A DNA stretch of 5,008 bases from Clostridia bacterium (GTDB lineage Bacteria > Bacillota_A > Clostridia > Christensenellales > CAG-138), in the NCBI GenBank assembly GCA_017553815.1, contig JAFZJT010000276.1, positions 1 to 5,008 on the forward strand, in the 5' to 3' direction. This document shows positions 1 through 5,008 of the stretch, one piece after another (position 1 is the first letter of the stretch; each line of letters starts with the position of its first letter). The notes below the pieces were generated by a model, which was given only the letters and a program-made list of their open reading frames with translations, was not told the origin of the DNA and did no database searches. The position numbers and the translations under genes were made by a program.

Positions 1-49
1 CAACACCGTTGCCCTTTCGCTTCGCCCTTCGAGTCCCTTCATTATTATT

Positions 50-93
50 CCAAAGCCAAAGGGGATAGCAAAAGCTATCCCCTTTGGCTTTGG
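50..93. repeat. Perfect 20-bp inverted repeat with AAAA loop
   Basis: The arms at 50-69 and 74-93 are exact reverse complements and are separated only by AAAA. The left arm itself begins with a tandem CCAAAG CCAAAG followed by GGGGATAGC. As RNA or single-stranded DNA this would form a very stable hairpin. There is no T-run after either arm (TGCGAATC follows on the plus strand, AATAATAATG on the minus strand), so it is not a standard intrinsic terminator. It could be a dispersed palindromic repeat, a mobile-element end, or an unusual attenuator. The repeat itself is certain; its role is unknown. Confidence 0.9.
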
Positions 94-156
94 TGCGAAT
101 CATCATAACGGATTTATAAAAAATGCACGCGTACCCCAGAAAAACTTGATTCGCAC
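93..156. repeat. 10-bp perfect inverted repeat with 44-nt spacer
   Basis: GTGCGAATCA at 93-102 is exactly repeated in inverted form as TGATTCGCAC at 147-156. The left arm shares its first base with the end of the 20-bp hairpin at 50-93, so the two structures abut. The 44 bases between the arms are AT-rich at first and then contain GCACGCGTACC. Such a pair could be protein-binding half-sites (for example at a recombination or regulatory site), or chance. No function can be read from the sequence. Confidence 0.6.
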
Positions 157-158
157 AT

Positions 159-187
159 TCGTCAAAACGAATTCGGTCTGCTATTAT
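159..187 (+). promoter_or_regulatory. Possible sigma-A-type promoter for the small-membrane-protein/tnpV pair
   Basis: TATTAT at 182-187 matches five of six bases of the -10 consensus. TCGTCA at 159-164 matches four of six bases of the -35 consensus, and the spacer between them is 17 bp. Transcription would start near 194, leaving a short leader before the ribosome site at 202-209. A weak ATTCG/CGAAT palindrome (157-161 and 168-172) overlaps the -35. This is a consensus match only, and the -35 is modest. Confidence 0.35.
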
Positions 188-217
188 GTTCTCAGAAAGA
201 CAAAGGAGGATATGATT

Positions 218-508
218 ATGCGGACCATTTTCAAGATACTGCTCGTCCCGGTATGGCTTCTACTGGCAGTATTGAAGCTCGTGTTTAAGCTCGCGGCAGG
301 TACGGCGGCGTTTGCGCTCGCGATCGGCGGAGGGTTGCTGCTCGTTTACGACCTGTTCCTGCTGATCATAGGTAATAGCTCTAAGGAACTTATGCTCCAG
401 TTGCTCATTATCGGCGTGCTGCTAATCGGCGTTCCGCTCATTGCAGGGATTATGATCGGCTTACTGGAAATGGCGCAGGAACCTATTAAGGAATTCATTG
501 AATCATAA
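218..508 (+). CDS. Small multi-span membrane protein, CD1845-like (mobile-element associated)
   Basis: The 96-residue product is very hydrophobic, with segments at about residues 7-19, 25-51 and 60-82 and a short acidic tail ending KEFIES. It carries no catalytic motif. The start at 218 is chosen because AAAGGAGG at 202-209 lies 8 nt upstream. An in-frame ATG at 212 is only 2 nt from the ribosome site, and a TTG at 146 would add a non-hydrophobic leader and lie upstream of that site. In length, N-terminal MR..KIL-type start and amphipathic tail it resembles small CD1845-family proteins encoded in Firmicutes integrative and conjugative elements, whose function is not known. That match is from memory and tentative. 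The stop codon overlaps the tnpV ribosome site (TAAGGAGG), so the two genes are probably translated in a coupled way. Confidence 0.7.
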   Translation: MRTIFKILLVPVWLLLAVLKLVFKLAAGTAAFALAIGGGLLLVYDLFLLIIGNSSKELMLQLLIIGVLLIGVPLIAGIMIGLLEMAQEPIKEFIES

Positions 509-521
509 GGAGGAAACACAC

Positions 522-872
522 ATGGACATCACTTACACCAAGCATGGAGATTATTACTACCCCGATCTCGCACTCCCTCCCCAGCCGACTGGTGATATCG
601 GCCGCTTCGGTCGGATGCGGAAGAAGTTTTTGAGAGAACATCAACCCGACACCTTCGCGTTGATGCTGATGGAGAACACCCTGACACAGCACCTCATCGA
701 TATCGACCGCCAGGCCAATGAGCAGATCGATCTCATTACCTCCCAGCTCGCCAAAGCCGAAGGAGTTACCGAAGACCTAAAAGCAAGGGATCAGCTTGGT
801 TGGATACAGGCAATGAACTCCTGCCGGGCGAGAGCAGAAGAACAAGTAATACGAGAAATAGTGCTGGCATGA
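522..872 (+). CDS. tnpV: TnpV-family transposon-encoded protein
   Basis: The 116-residue product matches the TnpV family, named after a gene of the clostridial mobilisable element Tn4451 and common in Firmicutes integrative elements. Family hallmarks seen here are the opening GDYYYPDLALP (9-19), the basic block around GRFGRMRKKFLREHQP (27-42), AEGVTEDLKARDQ with a following W (79-94), and MNSCRARAEE (98-107) near the C-terminus. The protein is soluble, mostly helical and of full family length. Its biochemical role is not established; the large serine recombinase TnpX, not TnpV, catalyses excision in Tn4451. The start at 522 has AAGGAGG (507-513) 8 nt upstream; an in-frame ATG at 498 lies inside the previous gene and before that ribosome site. 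No recombinase or relaxase gene is visible here, so this is either the edge of a larger element or a remnant. Confidence 0.88.
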   Translation: MDITYTKHGDYYYPDLALPPQPTGDIGRFGRMRKKFLREHQPDTFALMLMENTLTQHLIDIDRQANEQIDLITSQLAKAEGVTEDLKARDQLGWIQAMNSCRARAEEQVIREIVLA

Positions 873-932
873 TTTCATTCATAGGGCTGCGTTTCACGAC
901 GCAGCTCTTTTTTTGCGCGTGTGAATGAAATC
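871..932. repeat. 11-bp inverted repeat flanking the terminator
   Basis: GATTTCATTCA at 871-881 starts inside the tnpV stop codon and is an exact reverse complement of TGAATGAAATC at 922-932. The terminator hairpin sits between the arms, so the whole stretch could fold as a two-level stem. The right arm overlaps the proposed -35 element of the next operon (922-928). It may be an extended terminator, an operator, or the trace of an element boundary. Confidence 0.6.
884..914 (+). terminator. Intrinsic terminator after tnpV
   Basis: GGGCTGCGT (884-892) pairs with ACGCAGCTC (899-907), giving nine base pairs with one G-T wobble, around the six-base loop TTCACG. Seven T residues follow at 908-914. 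It begins 11 nt after the tnpV stop and ends just before the proposed promoter of the lipoprotein operon. It therefore separates the small-gene pair from the ABC operon transcriptionally. Confidence 0.9.
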
Positions 933-950
933 GCCTCTCTTCTCCGTTAA
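920..950 (+). promoter_or_regulatory. Proposed ECF-sigma-type promoter of the lipoprotein/ABC operon
   Basis: TGTGAATGA at 920-928, then a 16-nt spacer, then CGTTAA at 945-950. The spacing is that expected for an ECF sigma -35/-10 pair, and the CGT-type -10 fits the class. The -35 is unlike the common GGAAC/TGAAC core but contains GAA. The same elements at the same spacing occur before the sigma-factor gene at 4822-4852. The expected start of transcription is near 957-960, leaving a leader of about 25 nt before ATG 984. There is no good sigma-A promoter here: the best -10-like match, TTATGT at 953-958, is poor. Confidence 0.5.
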
Positions 951-983
951 CCTTATGTAAACACCAATGAACGGAGGAAGGAT

Positions 984-2453
984 ATGAAACAGTGGTTCAG
1001 GAAAACGATGTGCCTGCTGCTTGCAGGTCTTGCGCTCCTTTCGACAGGCTGCGTCAAAACGCCGGAGGGCGAAGCGGTCACGGCAAAGACGAAGATCGAC
1101 GGACTTCACGTAGGCGAAGTTAAATCCGAGGACGGCACGCTTACTCCGCAGGAATTAGGTCAGCCGAAGCATATCTCGGAGAGCTGGACGCAGGCGCTCG
1201 GCGATCCCGACTTCGGCGACACAGGCGGAGGACAAAAGCTCGAGTACACCGTCAATATCGACGCGGACGTCATCGTGCCCGCGAGCGGGATATTCCCGGT
1301 GTACGGCGTCTCCAAGGCGAAATATATGGACGAGGACCTGTTCGACAGGTTCGTTACGGTGCTGTTCGAGGGAAACGAGTATGTGTGCTATGCTCCCGAG
1401 GGCAAGGTCTACGAAAAGGGCTGCTTTGACGTCGATGGAAGATACGTCGAAGCAGAGTATTCGACCGGTAATGCTTTTTACGCACGCATGCTGACGGTGC
1501 ATCAGGGCGTGGATGCTTTCGAGATCGCAGGTCAGGACGATTCCTACCGTGAGTATCTGTTTTTCACCGAGACCGGCACCGGCGCACAAATGAGCGGCTT
1601 CCGCTCATCAGCCGAGGAGGACAACGTTATCGGTCAGTTCGATGCGATATTCGAATACTACGGCAGCGGAGCGGATATAAACGAGGACAAGGAGGACTTG
1701 CCCTCGTACATACTGGAGCTTGAACGCAATAATACGAGCCCCGAGGACGCGCTTAAGCTCGCCGAGGAGTTTGTAAATAAGGTCGGGCTTGCCGATAAAA
1801 TGACGCTTGCCTACTCAGGCAGGACGAAGTTTATGGGTCCAAGAGGAACAGGCACGAGTTACGAGACAATGGGCTTTGCATTTGTACCCAAAGTGGGTGA
1901 CGCACGCATGGCGCCTATTGACGTTGACGATACCGTGAGCACCGCAAGGCTCAGATATCGAAACACAGCCTCGGCGATGGACTTCGACGCGCTCTGGCTG
2001 CCGAACGTGCTGCGCGTTTACGTATACAACGGCAGGATATTCTATGTGCATTGGACGAGCTGCACGTCCGACAACAACGAGGGTGTGATCTCAAGCAACG
2101 CTCCTTTAAAGCCGTTTTCCGAGATATACGAAACCTTCAAGGCAAAGCTCGATCTGTTGGGAAACATACCGCCGATAAGCGCCAATTATGCCGTGCCGGC
2201 AGAGCGCAAGGTAAATATCAACAATATCGAGCTGTGTTATTACCGCGTCAAGGCGGGCACCGGCGCGGAGGACTATGCCCTTATTCCCGTTTGGGTGTTC
2301 ATGGGCAATATCGAGTGGAAGTATGACGATCCCTCCGAGTCGCAGCTGATCGCCTCGCCAGACGGCACGGTGATACAGGGCGGCGCCGGATATTGCATTA
2401 TGATGATAAACGCCATCGACGGCAGCGTCATCGACCTGACGAAGGGTTATTGA
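984..2453 (+). CDS. Large secreted lipoprotein, probably DUF6034-like
   Basis: The product has 489 residues. Residues 1-22 are a lipoprotein signal peptide: basic start (K2, R6, K7), hydrophobic core at about 9-19, then the lipobox LSTGC with Cys23 as the predicted lipidated residue. The -3 position is Ser rather than the commoner Leu, which is tolerated. The mature part is acidic, soluble and lacks membrane spans, so it should sit on the outer face of the membrane. It carries no recognisable catalytic or transporter-binding motif. The C-terminal end (YALIPVWVFMG, then MINAIDGSVIDL) resembles the closing strands of uncharacterised clostridial lipoproteins of the DUF6034 type; that family name is from memory. 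The start at 984 has GGAGG (973-977) 6 nt upstream. It is the first gene of the operon, 17 nt before the first permease, which suggests it works with the exporter, perhaps as a sensor or substrate-capturing partner as LanI proteins do, though it is about twice their size. Confidence 0.85.
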   Translation: MKQWFRKTMCLLLAGLALLSTGCVKTPEGEAVTAKTKIDGLHVGEVKSEDGTLTPQELGQPKHISESWTQALGDPDFGDTGGGQKLEYTVNIDADVIVPASGIFPVYGVSKAKYMDEDLFDRFVTVLFEGNEYVCYAPEGKVYEKGCFDVDGRYVEAEYSTGNAFYARMLTVHQGVDAFEIAGQDDSYREYLFFTETGTGAQMSGFRSSAEEDNVIGQFDAIFEYYGSGADINEDKEDLPSYILELERNNTSPEDALKLAEEFVNKVGLADKMTLAYSGRTKFMGPRGTGTSYETMGFAFVPKVGDARMAPIDVDDTVSTARLRYRNTASAMDFDALWLPNVLRVYVYNGRIFYVHWTSCTSDNNEGVISSNAPLKPFSEIYETFKAKLDLLGNIPPISANYAVPAERKVNINNIELCYYRVKAGTGAEDYALIPVWVFMGNIEWKYDDPSESQLIASPDGTVIQGGAGYCIMMINAIDGSVIDLTKGY

Positions 2454-2470
2454 TAAAGGAATGATGCGGT

Positions 2471-3256
2471 ATGAGATACTTGCGAACATTCAAAAACGAG
2501 CTTGCCCGCTCAATACTGTCCCCGCGCTTTGCCGCCGCGGTGGTAATAATGATCGTCGGGCTGATCTTCGGAGGCTTTAAGGATCTGTTGGAGTTTTTGA
2601 AAGCCTTGCACAATACAGAGCCCGGCTCGTTAAGATTCGGCATGGAACAAATGTTTTTCTCCATCGCGGTCAATTCGGACGCCGCGCATTTCGTACTTCC
2701 GATCGCGGCGGCGCTGCCTTGCTCCGTGCTTTTAATAGACGACCTGACCTCGGGCTTTATAAAGGCTTACGTGTCAAAAACCGGACGGGCGGCGTATATC
2801 GCCGTGCGGGGAATTGTCTCCTTGCTCGTGCCCGCTCTTGCCGCCGCGCTCGGAATGGCGCTGTTCTATACGGCGCTGTACCTGATCGTTTCCCCCTACT
2901 GTATGCCCGCTGATAACGGCGTCTCCATTGCCGAGCATATTATGGGCGTCCTGCGCGTTATAGGTCTCTATTCCGCAGGCTCGGCGCTGTGGTCGGCCGT
3001 GGGATTGCTGATCGCCGGCGCGACCGTCAACAGTTTCTCCGCCGTCGCCTCGCCTTTCATACTCTTTTACCTGATGGAGATCGCGTTCACACGGTATTTT
3101 CCAAGGGCCATACGGCTCGTGCCCTCGATGTATCTGAGTACGGACTCGCTGTTTGAAAGCCCCGCGACGCCGATGCTTATTAGTCTTGTGCTTGCATGCG
3201 TGCTTATCGCGGCCTTCTCCGCCGCGGCATATACAAGGATAAGGAGGCAAATATGA
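2471..3256 (+). CDS. ABC-2-type transporter permease, first subunit
   Basis: This 261-residue integral membrane protein has about six helices, roughly at residues 20-36, 73-90, 112-140, 163-184, 189-206 and 234-253. The architecture follows ABC-2 permeases: a short cytoplasmic start (MRYLRTFKNEL), one helix, an extracellular loop, then after helix 2 the cytoplasmic stretch DDLTSGFIKAYVSKTGR (90-106), matching the acidic-G-K-S-R pattern of these exporters. Size and helix count fit LanE/LanG-like permeases of lantibiotic-immunity and bacitracin-type transporters (about 250 residues). The start at 2471 has AAAGGA at 2455-2460; ATGs at 2461 and 2464 are out of frame. Its stop overlaps the next start in an ATGA (3253-3256), so the two permeases are translationally coupled and probably form a heterodimeric channel. 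The substrate is unknown. Confidence 0.82.
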   Translation: MRYLRTFKNELARSILSPRFAAAVVIMIVGLIFGGFKDLLEFLKALHNTEPGSLRFGMEQMFFSIAVNSDAAHFVLPIAAALPCSVLLIDDLTSGFIKAYVSKTGRAAYIAVRGIVSLLVPALAAALGMALFYTALYLIVSPYCMPADNGVSIAEHIMGVLRVIGLYSAGSALWSAVGLLIAGATVNSFSAVASPFILFYLMEIAFTRYFPRAIRLVPSMYLSTDSLFESPATPMLISLVLACVLIAAFSAAAYTRIRRQI

Positions 3257-4152
3257 GAATTGCCAAGATCCTTACCGCCGCAGGATACAACTTCCGCCGC
3301 TGGCGCGGGAACCTGCGCGTGATATTCACCTTCCTGCTGATGATCGTGCTCTGTTTCTTCTTATCGGGCAAGGTGACTGCATTTGCCGAAAGGAACGGGA
3401 CCGTCATGCAGCTCGCGGAGCCATTCATCTGGACATTCGACGACGCAAACGCCATAATGCTTGCTTCGATGCTGCTCATATTGATGCTCGGAGACATGCC
3501 GTTTCTGGAAGCCGATACGCCGTATTTCCTTTCGAGGATGAGCCGCAGGCAATGGCTGACCGGGCAGGTCGTCTATATCGCCGCATGTGCGCTGATCTAC
3601 TGTACTGCCGTGCTTGCGGTGACCTCACTTCTTTGCATGAGGACGAGCTTTATCGGCAACAAGTGGTCAGAGACCGCCGCTATGCTCGGCTTTACTGGGG
3701 CGGGAGACGCCATCGCCGTGCCCGCGTTCGTGCGAACAATGGAAAGGGCCACCCCTTACGCCTGCATGACGGTGATATTTGCGCTGATGACCTCATACGC
3801 GCTCGTGCTCGTAATGCTGATGCTGTTCGTGAGTATAAGGTTCGGCAAGTCCGCTTCGGTAGTTTCTGCATTCGGGCTTTCGCTGTACGGGTATTTGATG
3901 AACCCGCAGCTCATAAAGACCGTGTTCAATATCCCCGAATCACGTATGTACCGCGCGAATCTCATATTCGGCTGGCTTTCGCCGCTCAACCACGCCTCGT
4001 ACCACATGCACAATTTCGGATACGATAAGCTGCCCGCGATATGGCAGTCGGTACTGATAATGCTTGGACTTTGCGTGATCTTATACTTGGGATCGCTCAG
4101 GGCTATAAGGCGATACAACTTTAATTTCTCAAAAGGAACAGGAAGATTTTGA
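3253..4152 (+). CDS. ABC-2-like transporter permease, second subunit
   Basis: The product has 299 residues and about six helices, near residues 23-38, 67-80, 106-127, 171-195, 201-216 and 264-281, with a basic tail ending RRYNFNFSKGTGRF. It does not resemble the first permease in sequence beyond topology, so the two are not simple duplicates. The stretch GDMPFLEADTPYFLSRMSRR followed by QW (80-101) lies between helices 2 and 3, the same place as the acidic/basic cytoplasmic loop of the first permease. Related D-x-PF...R-x-x-R-x-x-W loops occur in uncharacterised Firmicutes membrane proteins encoded beside ABC ATPases. The start at 3253 is preferred because AAGGAGG (3241-3247) lies 5 nt upstream; the reading frame stays open back to 3196, but that would place the start inside the upstream gene. 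The ATPase gene follows after 1 nt. Confidence 0.8.
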   Translation: MRIAKILTAAGYNFRRWRGNLRVIFTFLLMIVLCFFLSGKVTAFAERNGTVMQLAEPFIWTFDDANAIMLASMLLILMLGDMPFLEADTPYFLSRMSRRQWLTGQVVYIAACALIYCTAVLAVTSLLCMRTSFIGNKWSETAAMLGFTGAGDAIAVPAFVRTMERATPYACMTVIFALMTSYALVLVMLMLFVSIRFGKSASVVSAFGLSLYGYLMNPQLIKTVFNIPESRMYRANLIFGWLSPLNHASYHMHNFGYDKLPAIWQSVLIMLGLCVILYLGSLRAIRRYNFNFSKGTGRF

Positions 4153-4153
4153 T

Positions 4154-4798
4154 ATGGAAAACGCTATTGAAATTAAAAATTTGAAAATGACCTTCGGTAA
4201 GGACGAGGTGCTGAAAGGCATAACGCACAACTTTGAAAAAGGCAAGGTGCACGGCATAGTCGGCAACAACGGCTCCGGCAAGACCGTGATGATGAAATGC
4301 ATCTGCGGCTTTTTGAAGCCCACTTCCGGCACGGTAACGGTGAACGGAAAGGTTATAGGCAAGCAGGAGGATTTTCCGAAAAGCCTTGGGCTCATAATCG
4401 AGGCTCCCGGTTTCCTACCGCATCTTTCCGGCTTCCGAAATCTTTCCATTCTTGCTTCTGTCAATAAGAAAATCGACAAGCAGAGAATAAAGGAAACCAT
4501 ACGTCTTGTGGGGCTCGATCCAGATATGAAGAAGCCCGTAGGCAAATACTCCCTCGGTATGCGTCAGCGTCTCGGGATAGCGCAGGCTATAATGGAGGAT
4601 CCCGAGCTCCTTATACTCGACGAGCCCATGAACGGGCTCGATAAACACGGAGTTGAAGAGATGCGCGAGCTGTTGAAGGGACTTGTCGGCAAGGGCAAAA
4701 CGATAATCCTCTCTTCCCATAATCCCGCGGATATCGACGCCCTGTGCGACACGGTATGCGAGATGGACGGAGGCGTGCTGACGGTCACGAAGGAATAA
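4154..4798 (+). CDS. ABC transporter ATP-binding protein, BcrA/LanF-like
   Basis: This 214-residue cytoplasmic ATPase has all core motifs: Walker A GNNGSGKT (37-44), signature YSLGMRQR (132-139, the variant usual in CcmA/BcrA-type exporters), Walker B LLILDEP (152-158) with catalytic Glu157, D-loop GLD (161-163) and switch His189. The Q-loop position reads LIIEAPGFLPHLSG (80-93), with Glu83 instead of Gln. This E-loop is typical of lantibiotic-immunity and bacitracin-export ATPases (LanF, BcrA). At 214 residues it stops right after the nucleotide-binding domain and lacks the roughly 80-90-residue tail of BcrA-like proteins. All motifs are intact and the frame is clean, so it should be active. 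A weak ribosome site (GGAAG, 4141-4145) lies 8 nt before ATG 4154, inside the end of the second permease. It would power export through the two preceding permeases; the substrate, perhaps an antimicrobial peptide or lipid-linked molecule, is inferred only from family. Confidence 0.93.
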   Translation: MENAIEIKNLKMTFGKDEVLKGITHNFEKGKVHGIVGNNGSGKTVMMKCICGFLKPTSGTVTVNGKVIGKQEDFPKSLGLIIEAPGFLPHLSGFRNLSILASVNKKIDKQRIKETIRLVGLDPDMKKPVGKYSLGMRQRLGIAQAIMEDPELLILDEPMNGLDKHGVEEMRELLKGLVGKGKTIILSSHNPADIDALCDTVCEMDGGVLTVTKE

Positions 4799-4821
4799 TA
4801 TATTTATTTATAATGTCATAT

Positions 4822-4852
4822 TGTGAATGATTTTGCCGTTTTCATGTGTTAT
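4822..4852 (+). promoter_or_regulatory. Proposed ECF-type autoregulated promoter of the sigma-factor gene
   Basis: TGTGAATGA (4822-4830), 16 nt, then TGTTAT (4847-4852), mirroring the elements before the lipoprotein gene at identical spacing. Shared bases continue to 4862 (CCT, AT, TAA). Upstream is a very AT-rich stretch (4796-4822) that could act as an UP-like element. The predicted start of transcription, near 4859-4862, falls at the edge of the ribosome site AAGGGG (4861-4866), so the leader would be very short. A rival reading is a sigma-A promoter TTGCCG (4833-4838), 16 bp, TAATAT (4855-4860), with four of six matches in each box; both could be used. Confidence 0.5.
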
Positions 4853-4873
4853 CCTAATATAAGGGGTAATGCG

Positions 4874-5008
4874 ATGAAAGCGGAAACCGGCGAAAAACGC
4901 GAACAGCTCAAGAGGGACGCGGCGGCAGAGCGCTGCATTAAAAGGCTCGGGAAAGGCGATATAGACGCGCTCGATGAGCTTTATTCCCTTGCGTCCCATT
5001 CGATCTAC
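4874..5008 (+). CDS. ECF-type RNA polymerase sigma factor, N-terminal part (runs off the window)
   Basis: Only the first 45 codons are present; the frame is open to the last base. After a charged lead-in (residues 1-18) the protein reads RCIKRLGKGDIDALDELYSL (20-39), the characteristic beginning of sigma-70 region 2 in ECF sigma factors, where a helix with the pattern G-D-x-x-AL-x-x-LY binds the core RNA polymerase. The family call rests on this short stretch, and region 4 is not visible. ATG 4874 has AAGGGG (4861-4866) 7 nt upstream. The gene lies 75 nt after the ATPase stop, with no terminator between them, so it may be read both from the ABC operon and from its own promoter. An anti-sigma gene would be expected beyond the right edge; this cannot be seen. 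Confidence 0.75.
   Translation, partial: MKAETGEKREQLKRDAAAERCIKRLGKGDIDALDELYSLASHSIY

Noticed and set aside
1..42. A short minus-strand open frame starting at ATG (42 to 40) and running off the left edge (14 codons, MKGLEGRSERATVL).
   Set aside because: No ribosome site precedes it (AATAATAATG directly follows the hairpin arm) and only 14 codons are visible. It could be the start of a gene outside the window but cannot be supported.
50..93. The 20-bp hairpin as a rho-independent terminator.
   Set aside because: Neither side has a run of T residues after the stem, and no gene is seen to end into it from the plus strand.
871..881. The left inverted-repeat arm read leftward as a second, divergent copy of the ECF-like promoter.
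   Set aside because: At the required distance on the minus strand the sequence is TTTCTC rather than GTTA-like, and it would fire into tnpV antisense.
1155..1589. Long minus-strand open frame opposite the lipoprotein gene.
   Set aside because: It lies wholly opposite a well-supported gene with signal peptide and ribosome site, its own translation has no recognisable domain, and it is best explained as a codon-bias shadow. The same holds for 1815-2051, 2106-2489, 2774-3250 and 3756-4118.
1480..1912. Repeated ACGCACGCATG inside the lipoprotein gene (near 1480 and 1900).
   Set aside because: Two short copies in coding sequence, in a composition rich in such words; no regular spacing or structure, so likely chance.
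3552..4028. Plus-strand open frame overlapping the second permease in another frame.
   Set aside because: The translation is very rich in Arg with no family resemblance, and the overlapping permease frame has membrane segments, a ribosome site and operon spacing.
4129..4545. Minus-strand open frame opposite the ATPase gene.
   Set aside because: The plus-strand frame carries all ABC ATPase motifs; the minus frame is its shadow.

Overview
The window looks like a chromosomal segment from a Gram-positive gut or rumen Clostridia-type bacterium (Oscillospiraceae/Lachnospiraceae-like). The reasons are strong AGGAGG-type ribosome sites, a mobile-element gene of the TnpV family first known from clostridial transposons, a lipoprotein signal peptide without an outer-membrane context, and the style of the ABC/ECF-sigma genes. 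The assignment is by resemblance only; no species can be named.

Region 1 (1-932) has the character of a mobile-element remnant or accessory module. Bases 1-211 carry no convincing gene but hold a perfect 20-bp hairpin (50-93) and a second, 10-bp inverted repeat (93-156). Two tightly coupled small genes follow: a 96-residue membrane protein resembling CD1845-like proteins of Firmicutes integrative elements (218-508), and a 116-residue TnpV-family protein (522-872). A clear intrinsic terminator (884-914) closes the pair. That terminator lies inside an 11-bp inverted repeat (871-881/922-932).

Region 2 (920-4798) is a four-gene, same-strand operon. It encodes a large secreted lipoprotein (984-2453, probably the DUF6034 type), two different six-helix ABC-2-like permeases (2471-3256 and 3253-4152), and a compact ABC ATPase (4154-4798). 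Genes are spaced by 17 nt, a 4-nt overlap and 1 nt, so they should be made together. The ATPase has Glu in place of the usual Q-loop Gln, as in BcrA/LanF-type peptide-resistance transporters. The set therefore looks like a LanFEG-like exporter plus lipoprotein, but no substrate can be read from the sequence.

Region 3 (4799-5008) has no visible terminator. It leads into the first 45 codons of an ECF-type sigma factor that runs off the right edge. The most interesting observation is that the sequence just before the sigma gene (4822-4862) and the sequence just before the lipoprotein operon (920-960) align without gaps over 41 bases with 28 identities. They share TGTGAATGA, a 17-base gap, then GTTA and further fixed bases, a layout like ECF-sigma -35/-10 elements. 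The simplest model is that the sigma factor drives both itself and the lipoprotein/ABC operon, forming one self-regulated envelope-response system.
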